From assembly GCF_958295425.1 (NCBI RefSeq), contig NC_081139.1:14149888-14213887 (forward strand): DNA of 64,000 bases, given 5' to 3'. Both the position numbers and the translations under genes were made by a program. The notes beneath the pieces were generated by a model. It saw only the letters and a list, made by a program, of their open reading frames with translations. It was not told where the DNA came from and searched no databases. Positions 13,092-45,500 of the stretch are shown piece by piece (positions within the stretch are counted from its first letter, which is position 1; each line of letters begins with the position of its first letter). The DNA comes from Solea solea. Its lineage: Eukaryota; Chordata; Actinopteri; Pleuronectiformes; Soleidae.

Positions 13092-13453
13092 TTTAAAGGT
13101 CCAGTGTGTAAGCATTACCAGCATCTAATGGCAACACCGCAGATTTAAACAAACCCCTCCACTCACTACGCCGTATACCAAACGCTTCAAGGCGTTGTTC
13201 TTCTGTGTTTGCGTAGTAAGCTTCTGCTTCAAAACGTCAAAAACACACTCTGGCTTTTAGGATCTAGGATTAAGGATCCTGTAGAAACATGACAGTGCAA
13301 GATATCAGCTTCCAGAAGGGAAGGCCCTTGCCTAAACTACCTATAAGAGGCATCTTGTACAGCTAAGAAACCAAGCTGTTCTATTTTAAAGTGTTTATAC
13401 ACTCATTTTGGGCCAATAACCTCTCTTAAATGTTACACAATGGACCTTTAAAG
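13092..13453. mobile_element. Short inverted-repeat (MITE-like) element bounded by TTAA
   Basis: The left end TTAAAGGTCCAGTGTGTAA and the inverted right end (TTACACAATGGACCTTTAA on the plus strand) match with one mismatch, enclosing about 0.36 kb of non-coding sequence. TTAA at both ends suggests a TTAA target. The ends resemble a common teleost non-autonomous DNA element. It has no ORF and would need a transposase supplied from elsewhere. Confidence 0.75.
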
Positions 13454-14369
13454 TAACAAATTCTAAACCCATTATAAAGTGTTATTAGAAGGTGGAATTT
13501 TGGAAACTTAAAGAATTTATGAGCCCCGGGATATCACTTCATAACAGTAATGTGTGATTCATATACTCATAACTGTCTGATTTCCAAATGGAGGGGAACA
13601 TCTGTCATCACATCGACTGTAAAGATTACAGATATTTCTGTTGGCATAGAACTTTCTTTTTCTGTCCAACAGCTGTGTTAATGTCCGTCTTTTTCCGAAT
13701 GCTACGAACCATGAAACTACTCTCTGTGGCTCAGTAAGAGATACAGATTGGTTAGTCGTCTGGAGTGACACAAATACATATTTGACTCCAGTTAGCCGTA
13801 ATCAAAGAAGTTGAAACTATTCTACCGTTAAAAATGAACAACTGTCATCAGAAACCTCTGATATAGTTTGGGAATACACAACAGATAGAAATAGCCTTGG
13901 AATACATTGTTGCATGCAGTCATTATGTTTGACATTCTTTATCCTCTTGAAAGGTCCTGTCCTTTCAAATCAATGTAGATACTTCACACTTTATATTAAA
14001 AGGAAGAAATGACAAAGGACTCTGACAGGTTGAAAAGACAAAACTAACAGAATGGAACAACCATCCGTTTGCAACTGCTCATACACAAACAAAGTAAATA
14101 CATATTGCACAACTTAAAAAAAACAAAACAAAACAAAAGCAAAGCCACCACATAGCCTTTAAGCAAATACAGACAAACTCCTGCCATTGATATCAACCAA
14201 GTAAAACAAGTGCTTTGTGTGTCACTTTCAACCGAAAATATGCTCCAGCAAACCAGCCTCTAATCTGCACACACTACAGATAATGTGCACGGGAAGGCTG
14301 TAAACTACATACAATCAGCCATCCCGTAATATGTCAAAAAAGGTGATTGATATAAAACTGACATTTGTG

Positions 14370-14406
14370 GAGAGAGAGAGGGAGGGAGAGAGAGAGAGAG
14401 AGAGAA
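14370..14406. repeat. GA-rich microsatellite
   Basis: A run of GA dinucleotides with GGGA interruptions (CT-rich in the iqsec1 transcript orientation), in the probable 3' UTR. Confidence 0.9.
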
Positions 14407-15275
14407 GGATTGCTGCCACCACCACAGAATGATAATTATTTATTTGTGCACTGTGTCATCAGTGAGGCTCGGAGGAAAAGTCCAATCAGGGGAATAAACA
14501 GTACTGTGGGAGTGCACTCAATACTCAGGAGTCGCACAGTGGAACTACAGAGAGGGAAAGGGGACACTCAGCCAGCTGAGAGCTTCCACATTAGGAGAGA
14601 CACCTGGACACTCCCTGCCAGTCTGCACAGACTCCCTCCATTTCCACGGAAAACATTTAAAAACCTCCTCCTCTTCCCGCAGAACAGACTTTGACAGTCT
14701 GACCAGGTACAATATAGAGCATTCTGTATTGTTTATTAAACTCTTAAAAAATAGTGTAAAAAAATAAAATGAGGGCGGAGGAGCAGCAAGTACTGGAGGG
14801 CGGACATTCGGATGAATCTGTTTGCTCAGCAGCTTCTTTTCTCCAGAGCAGCAGAGGTGACTCTGAACAGGTGAAGTGCGATGGGTGACACTGTATGCCG
14901 GCTGCTGTGCACCAGCCTTCAACGACACAGCTCTAACTCAAAGGCAACCATTTACAGTTGTGTTCCAGTTGTGTTCCTGAACTACCCGACTAACAGAGGC
15001 CTTGATTGATTTCTGAACAGTGAAGCTACGCCACCTACTGTATGTATAGTATAATACTGAGAGTTTTAATTGATGCCATGTGTTCCGTAATAATATGATT
15101 TATAATAAGAGCTAATATTATTTTACAAAATACTATGCACATTATACATGAAGCAAGTTTTGTGACTAAATTAGTAAATGCTTCAATAATTGGCACATTT
15201 ATCACTGCTAACAGAGATATCACAGTGAGCTACCACTACGTTAAATACTCATACAGCTACTGCTGAGGCTGACCC

Positions 15276-15300
15276 TCTGTCTGTCTGTCTGTCTGTCCGT
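15276..15300. repeat. (CTGT)n tetranucleotide tract
   Basis: About six CTGT units, the last degenerate, about 0.45 kb downstream of the iqsec1 stop. Confidence 0.85.
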
Positions 15301-15736
15301 GCTCAGCCAAACCACCCCGACACTAGATAAAATCACTTTGTAGACATAAACATCAAGATTACTATTTACTTTCTGTGTAAAATATTTGTAAGACATTTGA
15401 TCATGTTACTTTTTTTTCATTAACTGAGGAAGAACAGTAGTTGTGGTCTTTGTGCATGCTCTTGCATTGTTGTCTGTTGCCGCTGAGGAAAGCAGACATG
15501 AGTTATGATCTGAAAAGAAACTGAAGGAACAACAGAAAGTAAATGTGCTTGGGTTGAATTAACTGTCTCACTGATAAGTGTGACAAAATATGCTGGAGGA
15601 GACACAGAATTCTGGCTGGCTTCACGTCCACAGACAAGTGATGCACAGTGCAACCGTCTCATCAGCCGAGAGCCTCGAAGGAAGAGAAAATTAAAGATCA
15701 GTCACAGAGCCCAGAGCAGGGCCCCCCTTTTGCCCC

Positions 15737-36484
<20,748 letters not shown>

Positions 36485-36499
36485 GTTGCCCTCTGTCTG

Positions 36500-36900
36500 A
36501 GGCCCTACATCAAACCCACCACCACCCTCATCTCCGTTACTCCATCCCCTGGTCAAACATAGCGTCGGCCTGACCGCACTGCTCGGACACCTCTTCAGCT
36601 CTGGCCTTCGTTCATTCTAGCAAGGAGGGGCGTCCTCAGGAAGAGGGAGGGGGGGAGGAGGGAATTCCTCCATAGGAAACTGGGTCTTATAGCAGCAGGA
36701 GAACTTCCACAGATCAAGAGGGTCTCAAACAGGAAGGGACAACACATAAGATGCAAACGTGGGAGGGACAGAGAGAGGGAGAGAGAGCAAGACAGCAAGC
36801 TCTGGTGGCTTTATTATTAGCATCAGGCAGGGATAAAAGCCTGGGGAAACCCCTGGATATACCATTTTAGCTGCTGTGACTGAGGAGGTTATGGACACAG
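36500..36900 (-). promoter_or_regulatory. Probable 5' UTR/promoter region of iqsec1
   Basis: Immediately 5' of the first coding exon on the minus strand the sequence is GC-richer than its surroundings, with long pyrimidine-rich runs (CCCTCCTCCCCCCCTCCCTC at 36640-36660 and a CT-rich tract at 36765-36790). I infer a promoter or 5' UTR from position and composition only; no transcription start is identified. Confidence 0.35.
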
Positions 36901-38246
36901 TAATGTGAGCCTCACACCGGGTACAACTGTCGTCGCATGTAAACCCTCAGCTTCATTTGGAGGACACGCACAGTGTTTGATAACGTCCTCAGCACGACTG
37001 CTGATCAAGGCTTTAAACTAGAACAAGCAACAGCCGTCTGCTCAGTCTGCCCACTGAGCTCTCATTTGAACAAACAATTCAAGTTAATGGGGAATGTTTG
37101 ACTCACATCTCCTCCCATAATCTGCGCTATGATGTTGAGGGTGATTTCCCTTCCACTCCTATTCCCCTGCCTTGGCCCCAAAAATGAAGCGATGAGGGGC
37201 CTATCTATTTCCGCAGAATGACATCATTATCCAAACAATGGGCGTGTATCAAGTGAACCAAAGATCTTATCGGCCGAAGCTCTATGATAACAGAATGTTT
37301 TTTTAGTTTGGGTAGAGATTTGCCATGAATACAAGGTCTGATTCTGCACTGTAACCAGGTCAATGCATGCCTCAAGAAATAATAATAAAAAAAAGACATA
37401 ACATTATCCTAATGTCAGGATATAATAAGTAACACGGAATAGGGAGTTGGTGCATAATGTGTCTCTTATGGGTCATTACAGGACTTACAAAAAACAAGAA
37501 GTGATTTCTGCATTCATGACCCAAAGCTAGAAAACCTGAAATGCGGCAAAGTCTGGATCTGTGGCCTGTTAAGTGTGAGTTTACATCCAAGTTGACACTA
37601 ATTCAAATATTGAATCAAGCCCTGGATACTATCTAAGACACTTCTTCCCATTAGCCTCGGTCTTGACTGGGAAGCTTAATGTAAAGCTGCAGCAGTTAAC
37701 GCCCACTTAAAGTGCATCTGTTTGAAAGCAGAGGGACAGCTGCTATTGAGCCAACCTTTTTTTGTCCTTCTTATGTTTGTCCTGACAGTGAGGAGCGATA
37801 CGGTGCAGACAGGACTTGAGAAGTGATGAAAGTGAATATGTGGTTACACACTGGACGGTGATAAAATTGGAGATGCAATGGGCAGCCTCACGCTCATATC
37901 ACAGACATGACAGGCAAACAAAGGGAAAACGAACAGGGATGAGAGGGCCTGTACATCATTCCTTTCACCCCATTAATGTCGTTGTTAAAACAACACTGTG
38001 CAATTGTTTTACACCATAAAATAACAGCTTCAGAATAATATTGATGGGTCATTGACTTGCAATATAGTAAGCTGTAAATTTGGTGAGTGGGAAACATTTT
38101 GTGTAACTTAAGGATATTCAGGGACTCTCAAAATCAGGCCCAGCAAAATTTTAAACTGATGTTTGCTACAGTGAGCATGTCTGACTACTTTACCATGGCC
38201 AATGACCTGATGCTAATTGTAAGTGGTGGTAGTATTATACAAGAGT

Positions 38247-38359
38247 ACATCGAGTCGGTGGCAACTGGACTGGACTGAAGTTTCTCTCTGCAGATTCTTG
38301 GATGAGAGGTGACACATCCTTAAGAGAAACTTCATGTCCAGTTGCTACCAACTCAATGT
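38247..38359. repeat. Imperfect inverted repeat, arms about 38 bp
   Basis: The left arm (ACATCGAGTCGGTGGCAACT, then GGACTGAAGTTTCTCT) is inversely repeated at 38323-38359 with several mismatches and a 5-nt duplication (TGGAC) in the left arm. The spacer includes TTCTTGGATGAGAGGTGA, which I associate with a repeat widespread in teleost genomes. Non-coding. Confidence 0.7.
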
Positions 38360-40851
38360 GTTTTGGATTATTATAGGCACGTTTTAATCTGGCCAGTTTA
38401 CAAAGTTTACAAAGAGGAGGTGAATAACTCTCTCAGATGACTTAAATTACATTATGATTAAAAGGTTGGGATTATTGATCAACAAAGCAAAACAAACAGC
38501 AAACCTATTACTGCACCTTGTTTTTTTTCACAACTACCAAATCAAAGAAGTACCCCCTCAGGTAGTATGTTGATGGTTTTTCAGAGTTATGCAGATTCAC
38601 ATTCCGAGATTATAAACATTATCTTCATTCCTCACAGTGTTTGGCGTAAAGCCCGTCTATTGTGATTCTAGAATAGCACATCTCATTATTCCACCACTGC
38701 TGACTGTGCTGCTGGTCTTCTAACACTCCACTTTGCATCAGGTTCCCCTCATGACCTTTACCGTGCGTGCGTAGAATGAAAACACCTGAGGAAACCAGAC
38801 TAGGCTGTGGACACGACAGGAATAACAAAGGTACCTGAGATATACAGTACATTCTTAGACTACGTGCTTAAAGCAAGTAAGTAAGAGTAAGCGTAAGTAA
38901 GAGGGTTAAAAATGGTAGTGACCGTTTCTTTGCTTCTTTGCAGCAGGCAGCTCTTTTAAGGCCTTGTCTCACAGACACACCTGTCTTGTCGGAAACAACA
39001 GGGTCCCTCATCCTTGTTTTAATCCCCGCCTCAGCCCCAGCTCCACAACAGGTCACACAGAGCGTGTCACATAACCACCATCAAAGTAGTTCTTACTCCC
39101 GTTTCCTTCTATCTCCAGCGTCCAACTGTCTGCACCTCCCTCAGCATTTAGGTGGATGACGTGCCACTCCAGCCCCACACACTCCCAATAGCGTGACGTT
39201 GGTTCTCGCTCAGCAGGGACAAAAATAGAGTCACAGAGAGACAATGCATTTTCTGGTCTGCTTGGTCAGTAAATTGACCAGTTTGTGAGAGTAGCACCAG
39301 CTGGAGACATAATGTGTCTGCACATCCGCCTCCCCAGAAGCTATACGGCCAGTCTGTGAAAGAAAACAACAGCAGCGCTCATTAGGAACACAAAGAGCTT
39401 GGCGAGATTCACCATGCAGAGAGAACAGGGAGCTCTGAAAAATATGACACAAGATAGTTTATGTCGTAAAACCCAATTGAGTTCAGTCGTAAATTGGTAA
39501 TTAAAAAAACTCTAACAAGGTGAAACAAAACAGCAATACATTAATCACCACTTATTACATGGCTACTCATTAAAAAACTAATCATTTCAAACAAAATGCA
39601 GCTTCTTTTAATCAAGAGATAACTGTATTTCCAAAATGAAATAATCTGGAAGGTAATTCCCCTGCTCTCAGTGCCTTTAAAACACCCTTGATTCTTCTGC
39701 ACAGCCTTCTCTGTTCTTTTTGAAAAATGTGCAGCATTGACCACACATTGAATTCTCTCCAAATATATATGGTGAGAAAAATACATACATACAGAAACAA
39801 CAGACTATAAAATGTCACAATGAGAGCAGTGGAAAATTAGGATTAACCAAGATGTGTAATAAACCTTTCACATTTCTGCTTATACCGGCTTTTACTGTTG
39901 GTAACAACAAGAAATATTGTCCACTGATGTCAGCTACAGAGTGACATTTACTGTACATACATACTACATCCCTTAATTCGTAATTTTGTGCAGCCATTTG
40001 AGACGTTCATAAATATGCATTATACGAGGCACAATCAGGAGCTAAAATGCAGTGGATGTTTTGTTGATGAGCATATGGCATTGAATCTGTGTAATGTTCA
40101 TGCTCAGCAGTGGTGGCTCCTCTGTCCAGGGCGCAGTATTTAGTATTTATCTCCACTAATCCTCATACAGTAACTCTAGCTCCATCCTGTTTCTGAGCCA
40201 CCAATGAGCTCTAGTGCTGAACCAACACTATTAACCCACAGCACTGTTGTGAGTTGTAAATACTAAGCAGTCTCTCACAGAGGCTGTAGTAGAATAATTA
40301 CAATTTATTACAACCTGGGTGTTGTTTTTGTACTTTTGGCCATTATTTTTAATCAGGTATGATATCAATATACCTACTAAAGTCTACATCAACAATCAAA
40401 TTTAGTTTGATTATCGAAACCACAAGATGCAATTGAAAGTGAGCCTACCTGCACTATTATACGTATTAATTCCTGATTACACAATGATGCAAACAAACAC
40501 AATAAGTACACTGGCAATCCAGGAATCAAACTTTAATTCATCCATTGTGTACCTCCACATGAGGGTCAAAGGGAGCTGGAGCCAATCCTAGCTGACATAG
40601 GGCTACACCCTGGACTGGTCGCCACTCCATTGCAGAGACAAAGAACCATTCACTCACATTCACATCTACGGTCAATTTAGAGTATCCAATTAACCTCTGC
40701 ATGTTTTTTGGACTGTGGGAGGAAACCGGATTCCCCAGAGAAAACCCCCACACACACACACGAGGAGAACATTCAAACTCCATGCAAGAAGGTCCTGGTT
40801 TGAACCAGGTCATGAATCTGGGTCTTCTTGCTGCAAGGCAACAGTGCTAAC

Positions 40852-41224
40852 CTACGGTGGCCGACAGGGGCAAACGCACTGCAACGACGCAAAACAGATG
40901 CAGGAGGCGAAACGATCTGCATATTCACAAACGCTGTGGATCAGCAAGTCCCAAAACACTGGCATGTCCCAAAACGCCGGCAACTCCCAACACGCCGGCA
41001 ACTCCCAAAACAGCAGCAAGTCCCAAAATGCCGGCAAGTCCCAAAACGCCGGCAAGTCCCAAAACGCCGGCAAGTCCCAAAACACCAGCAAGTCCCAAAA
41101 CACCGGCAAGTCCCAAAACACCAGCAAGTCCCAAAACACTGGCAAGTCCCAAAACACTGGCAAGTCCCAAAACGCCAGCAGTATTTGTGTCGTTGCAGTG
41201 CGTTTGCCCCTGCAGGCCACCGTA
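40852..41224. mobile_element. Short inverted-repeat element with an internal 18-bp minisatellite
   Basis: The left terminus 40853-40894 (TACGGTGGCC, 2 nt, CAGGGGCAAACGCACTGCAA, CGAC) is inversely repeated at 41183-41224 with about four mismatches. The flanks read CTAAC on both sides (40847-40851 and 41225-41229), a likely 5-bp target-site duplication. Nearly the whole interior is the minisatellite. There is no transposase, so it is non-autonomous. I do not recognise the family. Confidence 0.75.
40943..41180. repeat. 18-bp minisatellite, about 13 units
   Basis: Tandem units close to CAAGTCCCAAAACGCCGG, varying mainly at the CGCCGG part (CACCAG, CACTGG). Because 18 is a multiple of three and the unit lacks stops, several frames on both strands stay open (repeating SQNAGK and similar), giving ORFs of up to 193 codons that are not genes. 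Confidence 0.95.
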
Positions 41225-41242
41225 CTAACGACTACTCCACCG

Positions 41243-41284
41243 TATAAGCCTACTACTGCTCGTTGGAGCAGTAGTAGGCTTATA
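41243..41284. repeat. Perfect 19-bp hairpin with 4-nt loop
   Basis: TATAAGCCTACTACTGCTC at 41243-41261 and its exact reverse complement at 41266-41284 flank GTTG. ACCGTATAAGCC recurs just after it, at 41288. It abuts the end of the split repeat. It may be the 3' hairpin of a rolling-circle element or an independent foldback; no clear Helitron terminus is visible. Confidence 0.9.
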
Positions 41285-41685
41285 GGTACCGTATAAGCCA
41301 TACCTATAGGACTGTAAGCAATAATATGTACATGATGTCTGGTGTATACAAAACTACAAAATGTAATGTACTGTATGTATGTATATATGTATGCACTCTA
41401 TATACCCCCACTGTGACAGCCCATGCTTGTTTCAAATCTGTTATAATTAAATGTATTTGGTCTCAACCAGTAAAACTAGGTATACCTCTGCCTCAAAATC
41501 TATCGAGGACAATTCTTTAAATTATTCTTGATTTTACTTCATGTGTTTGTTTCACTGCAGACATTAGTTTGAATCACCAGAGTTTGTTATTGCCAGGAAT
41601 GAATTCTTTGCAGACATAGCATCCACATAGCATAGCGTCTGAATGAACTCTGATGCTATGTGGTGATAAAAGACAGGAAGTCAGG

Positions 41686-41690
41686 TGCGT

Positions 41691-41735
<45 letters not shown>
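41686..41735. repeat. (TG)n/(GA)n microsatellite
   Basis: GTGTGC units pass into about 14 TG dinucleotides and then a short GA run. Confidence 0.95.
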
Positions 41736-42569
41736 CGAAATATGAAACAGGAAGTTCAACTAACCAAGACGTTGGGTCCCGAAAATAAGAGATAACACAC
41801 ACATTCTCAAACAACTCATCACTGAGCCTAGACAAGTCTTTCACACAGGAGTCACAGCAGATCCTGACATGTTGTGTTGGTAGTGAAAACAGACGAGAGC
41901 ATCACAGTGACGCAGACCTTAGGCTCTGTTGGACAAGATGCCGCTTCATTAGTATTCATAAACATTTTCCCTTTCCTGGAAGAACAGCCCAACAGGGCGT
42001 GCTCAGACTGTGTCTTAAAAGGGCAGGACACTAGGATGTGTGAGGGAGAAAAACAGGAACTGAAAAGATGAGGCAGGCTGAACAGGTGATGGCCGCAGTT
42101 TAAGGCCTGGTCACACTTCATCAGCTCGTCATCTTTTCCATTTTGCTCAGTTTCCTGCTACAAAAAAAGCATCATTGTCGCAAAAAGAGTTAATAATATC
42201 AAAGATGTAATCACAATTATTATTCATTTTTAGTGGACATAACAAAGTCATTTTCCTCATAGATTTGACATGCAGCTCAGCAGATTTAAGTCATATGATC
42301 ACAGCATCCCAGTAAAATGTTGCTATATTACTTTTCTGCACTATGTCACATTTGTACGGGGAAAAAACGGTTGAATTTAATATTTTGCTGTGCTATTGTG
42401 TCATAGACGTCATGACAGCATTTGTAAAAGTGACCTTTTTTTGAATGATTTGAGGCTAAATTTTGCAGCCATTGATGATTTGAGACCCAGTTTAGACCAA
42501 ACCCTGTGTGAGTTCCTGTGCTATTATGGGGAACGTTGTTATAGGGACATCATCCTAACTCTGCAAAGG

Positions 42570-42591
42570 TTTTTTTTTTTTTTTTTTTTTT
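42570..42591. repeat. Poly-T tract (22 nt)
   Basis: An uninterrupted T homopolymer. It could be the poly(A) tail of a minus-strand retrotransposed fragment; no element body is recognised next to it. Confidence 0.9.
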
Positions 42592-45500
42592 ATGGAGAGG
42601 ATGCTGACACCATGTGTTTTGGTGCCTAAACCTAACCAAACCCAGGAAAACATGAGCTCACACATGTGGCTCACAGAAATGTACAAGTCTAACACATGAT
42701 TCTGGAGACTGTGTTGCATATTCTATTCAATGGTGTGAACAAATTATTATAATTGACCTAATCATAACTATAACTAAAATTCTCAATTTGAAATGTAATG
42801 TCATGTGTGATTATATATGGGATTATAGCGGGTGGGAATAAATCCATCCCTGAAAATGTTAACATCTGCCTCCTTATAAAACATACAATTCCAACAACAA
42901 CTCTGTAGTATAGAAAAAAAGGGAAAGTTAAGTCTTTACAGCTGGCTCACTGTGGTCATTTAGTGTCATTAGGTTTTACCCATATGACCCACATTAAAGG
43001 AGAGAACACTCAAAAGGAAAATTGTTTCGAGTTTGAGGGAAAAATCTCAAAGAGGCCTAGTGTGGTTAAAAGTATTTGCACACAGTGACACAGTCACTGA
43101 GAAGCTGAGGTGCAGGTCATTTGCAATCGTGGTTTGAGGTTTAATGTCTCTTTATTTCTTTAGAATACAATCCAACAGTGACAGGTACACAACAACTTTG
43201 AATCTGACTGGATACATCAGTCGAGTCTTTGAATGTTGAATGGTGGTCTGTCGTCAGCTCTGCGAATTAAGTTGTTTGTTCCTGGCACCAGCTGCGTCAA
43301 ACTATTTGGATGAAATGAGGTTTAATTCCAGGTGGAGTGGAGAAAATGAATGTAGCCAAGTGTTCAATCCCCTGAATGTTCCACACACGTCTGCAGAAAC
43401 TCTATTTCTGCTCCAGCTTTTTTTTTTTCTTCTTTCAGCTGCAACTGCACTCTGCACATGTAACCCATCTTGAGGTTAAATTAGAACTGAGATTATAAAA
43501 CTTATAATAGGTGAAACAACTGAACAATTAATTCGACATTTCATTTAACAGCAACCTTTTGCATTTAAAATGGTATTCGCGATCCCAGTTCTTAACAATC
43601 TAGAGCATTTTCTTATTTTTTATTAATTTTTGCAGTAAGTAAAAGTAAGTAAAGTTAAGAATAATGGGCTGTAAATTAACATTATATATATGTTGAATAT
43701 CCACCAACAAAGTGTGTGCGAGAGAGGGGGAGAGCGAGCATGAGCTAACTGTGGCTGTAACTTTCTGTTTTGTTTCTTTTCCTTCTTCCTTCTCCTCAGG
43801 TCAAGACGTTTTTCAGAGGGTTAATGGGGCTTTTTAGGTTCCGTAACATTCAGTATTTCCAACCCATAGCTGCAGGTTGCTGTGTTGGCCAAGTGTTGAA
43901 ACATTATAGGGTTGTTGGCACAACCCAAATCTTGCAAATGAAGATTTAAACTGAAGGAATCTCCCCACCTTCACCGTTACCAACAACATGAATGATAAAC
44001 TAACAAGGCCAGAGGTGAACAGGGAGAAATGGAGAGGTAGAGGAAGAGTGAATTATCTGCATCACCCCACCTCTTCTTTTCTTCCACTCTGAGATTGTAG
44101 TTAAGTGGTCATGACAGGCTACAGACACACCTGCTGCCCCTGCTGCTTCCAACGATGCTTTATCCAGGCAAAGGAATCAGCAGCTCGGGAAAGCAGCTGT
44201 ACATTATCTCCTGCAAGGCACAGGACTGAACACTGAGAAGTCTATTATCTTCTTTTATGCTGTCTATTATCTTCCACAAGGGGAATAACCAAAGCCATAC
44301 ATTGCAAAATGTCAAATAGCAAAGTAACCAAAAAAAAAATGCAAATATGTAACATAACAAGACAAAATGAGACTAATATCTTATTATAACATAAGAACAT
44401 GTGTGCACATGCACCATGTACTAGCAATAAACAGCCTAAATGAAGGATGCCAGACATTATAAAAGAAAGAAATGAAGCCACATAAAAGATCACTGTGCCT
44501 GTGAGGATGACAGAGATAAACCTACCTTCACTGTGCAGAAGCCCAGAGAAAGTACAGCTGACTCTAGGTATGTCTTGACAAAGTATAAACAGACCTGGAG
44601 CTGTGAAGGTAAAGCTCAGGTAATAAAGGCAGGGCTCTCTTCTCCTCTGTTACACAGATGGATTTCCAGTGGAACACTGAGCTACTTCTGGTTGGTGAGG
44701 CTCATATAGGCACCACCCTGCCTGGCTCTCATCTGCCAGCTCCTGTCCCGGCCCCCTTTCTGTGGTGTGTGTAACTCACACTGAGGTTATTGAAGGACAG
44801 GCAGCACCTCTGTCTACACGCAGCCTCTGGGTGCTATTGATGTTGGCATCTGCAATAAAGGCTGTCTTTCTCTTATTCACATGTCTCCCTGCCCTCCTGC
44901 TGGTGTTTTCACCTCTGCCAAGGAGAGCTGTGAGGCTGAAATGGAGGAAAGGTTGTACGATGGCGTTGTGTTGGCTGCGTGCCTGTGCGTGTGCCTGTCT
45001 GGGGAAGGGAGTGGCAGCCTGGTGTGACACACTTGATTACCCTCAATGATTGGGGATTATTTTTGGCTTCCATTGGCACCCTCCTAAAACTGAAACTCTA
45101 GGCTGTGTTTTCTTCTATAATTATCTCCTCCAGTCGTCACTTCGCTTTGTCAGTCAGTCATCTGACTTTTTTATTTGGTGAAAAACATGCTCTCACATAA
45201 CCAGTGTGACACCCAGTGCTCCTTCCTCTTCAACTTAAAGAAATGGGGAAATGGTGTAGTGTGAGACAGAGCAGAAAGCACTTCCACAGATCTGATATCT
45301 ACAAGCAAGAGCAATGCCACATGAAAACACAGTCATTTGCATTACTTAGTTTTTTCATGTGTAATAACATTTCAAATATCTAAATCCCTCAGTTAGAATG
45401 TTTTCGATCAAGAAAAGCTCTGATAAACCTGAAAGTTACCTGCCCAGCAGTGCAGATTAACGTGAAACACTCACACATACAAACACGTCTCTGCTTAATC

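Larger units (their letters stand above)
11130..15736 (-). other. iqsec1: iqsec1 3' UTR (extent inferred)
   Basis: No coding exon is found between the iqsec1 stop and the candidate poly(A) signal at 11147-11152. On the minus strand the interval contains several AATAAA motifs (14732-14737, 14439-14444, 12022-12027 and 11147-11152), so proximal (about 1 kb) and distal (about 4.6 kb) UTRs are both possible. Long 3' UTRs are usual for neuronal Arf GEF transcripts. Embedded in it are an AAT microsatellite, a GA tract, a TTAA-flanked short transposon-like element and a tRNA-derived SINE fragment. The distal end is inference only. Confidence 0.5.
40530..41245 (-). mobile_element. Older tRNA-derived SINE-like teleost repeat, split by a later insertion
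   Basis: Read on the minus strand: GTTAGCACTGTTGCCTTGCA, a B-box-like GGTTCAAACCAGGACCTTCT, TTTCCTCCCACAGTCCAAAA, GTGAATGTGAGTGAATGGTT, then GTCCAGGGTGTAGCCCTATG and TCAGCTAGGATTGGCTCCAG. This order is that of a repeat very common in fish. Its tRNA-like end is interrupted at 40851 and appears to resume at 41225 (CTAACGACTACTCCACCGT), so 40852-41224 is a later insertion. Partial copies are at 50.5 kb and 59.0 kb. Confidence 0.75.

Noticed and set aside
41243..41284. Hairpin as a microRNA precursor
   Set aside because: A 19-bp stem with a 4-nt loop is too short for a canonical pre-miRNA, and it sits in nested repeats.
40715..41301. Long ORFs (up to 193 codons) on both strands with SQNAGK- or PKTPAS-type repeats
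   Set aside because: They are produced by an 18-bp minisatellite lacking stop codons in several frames and strands, inside a short inverted-repeat element.
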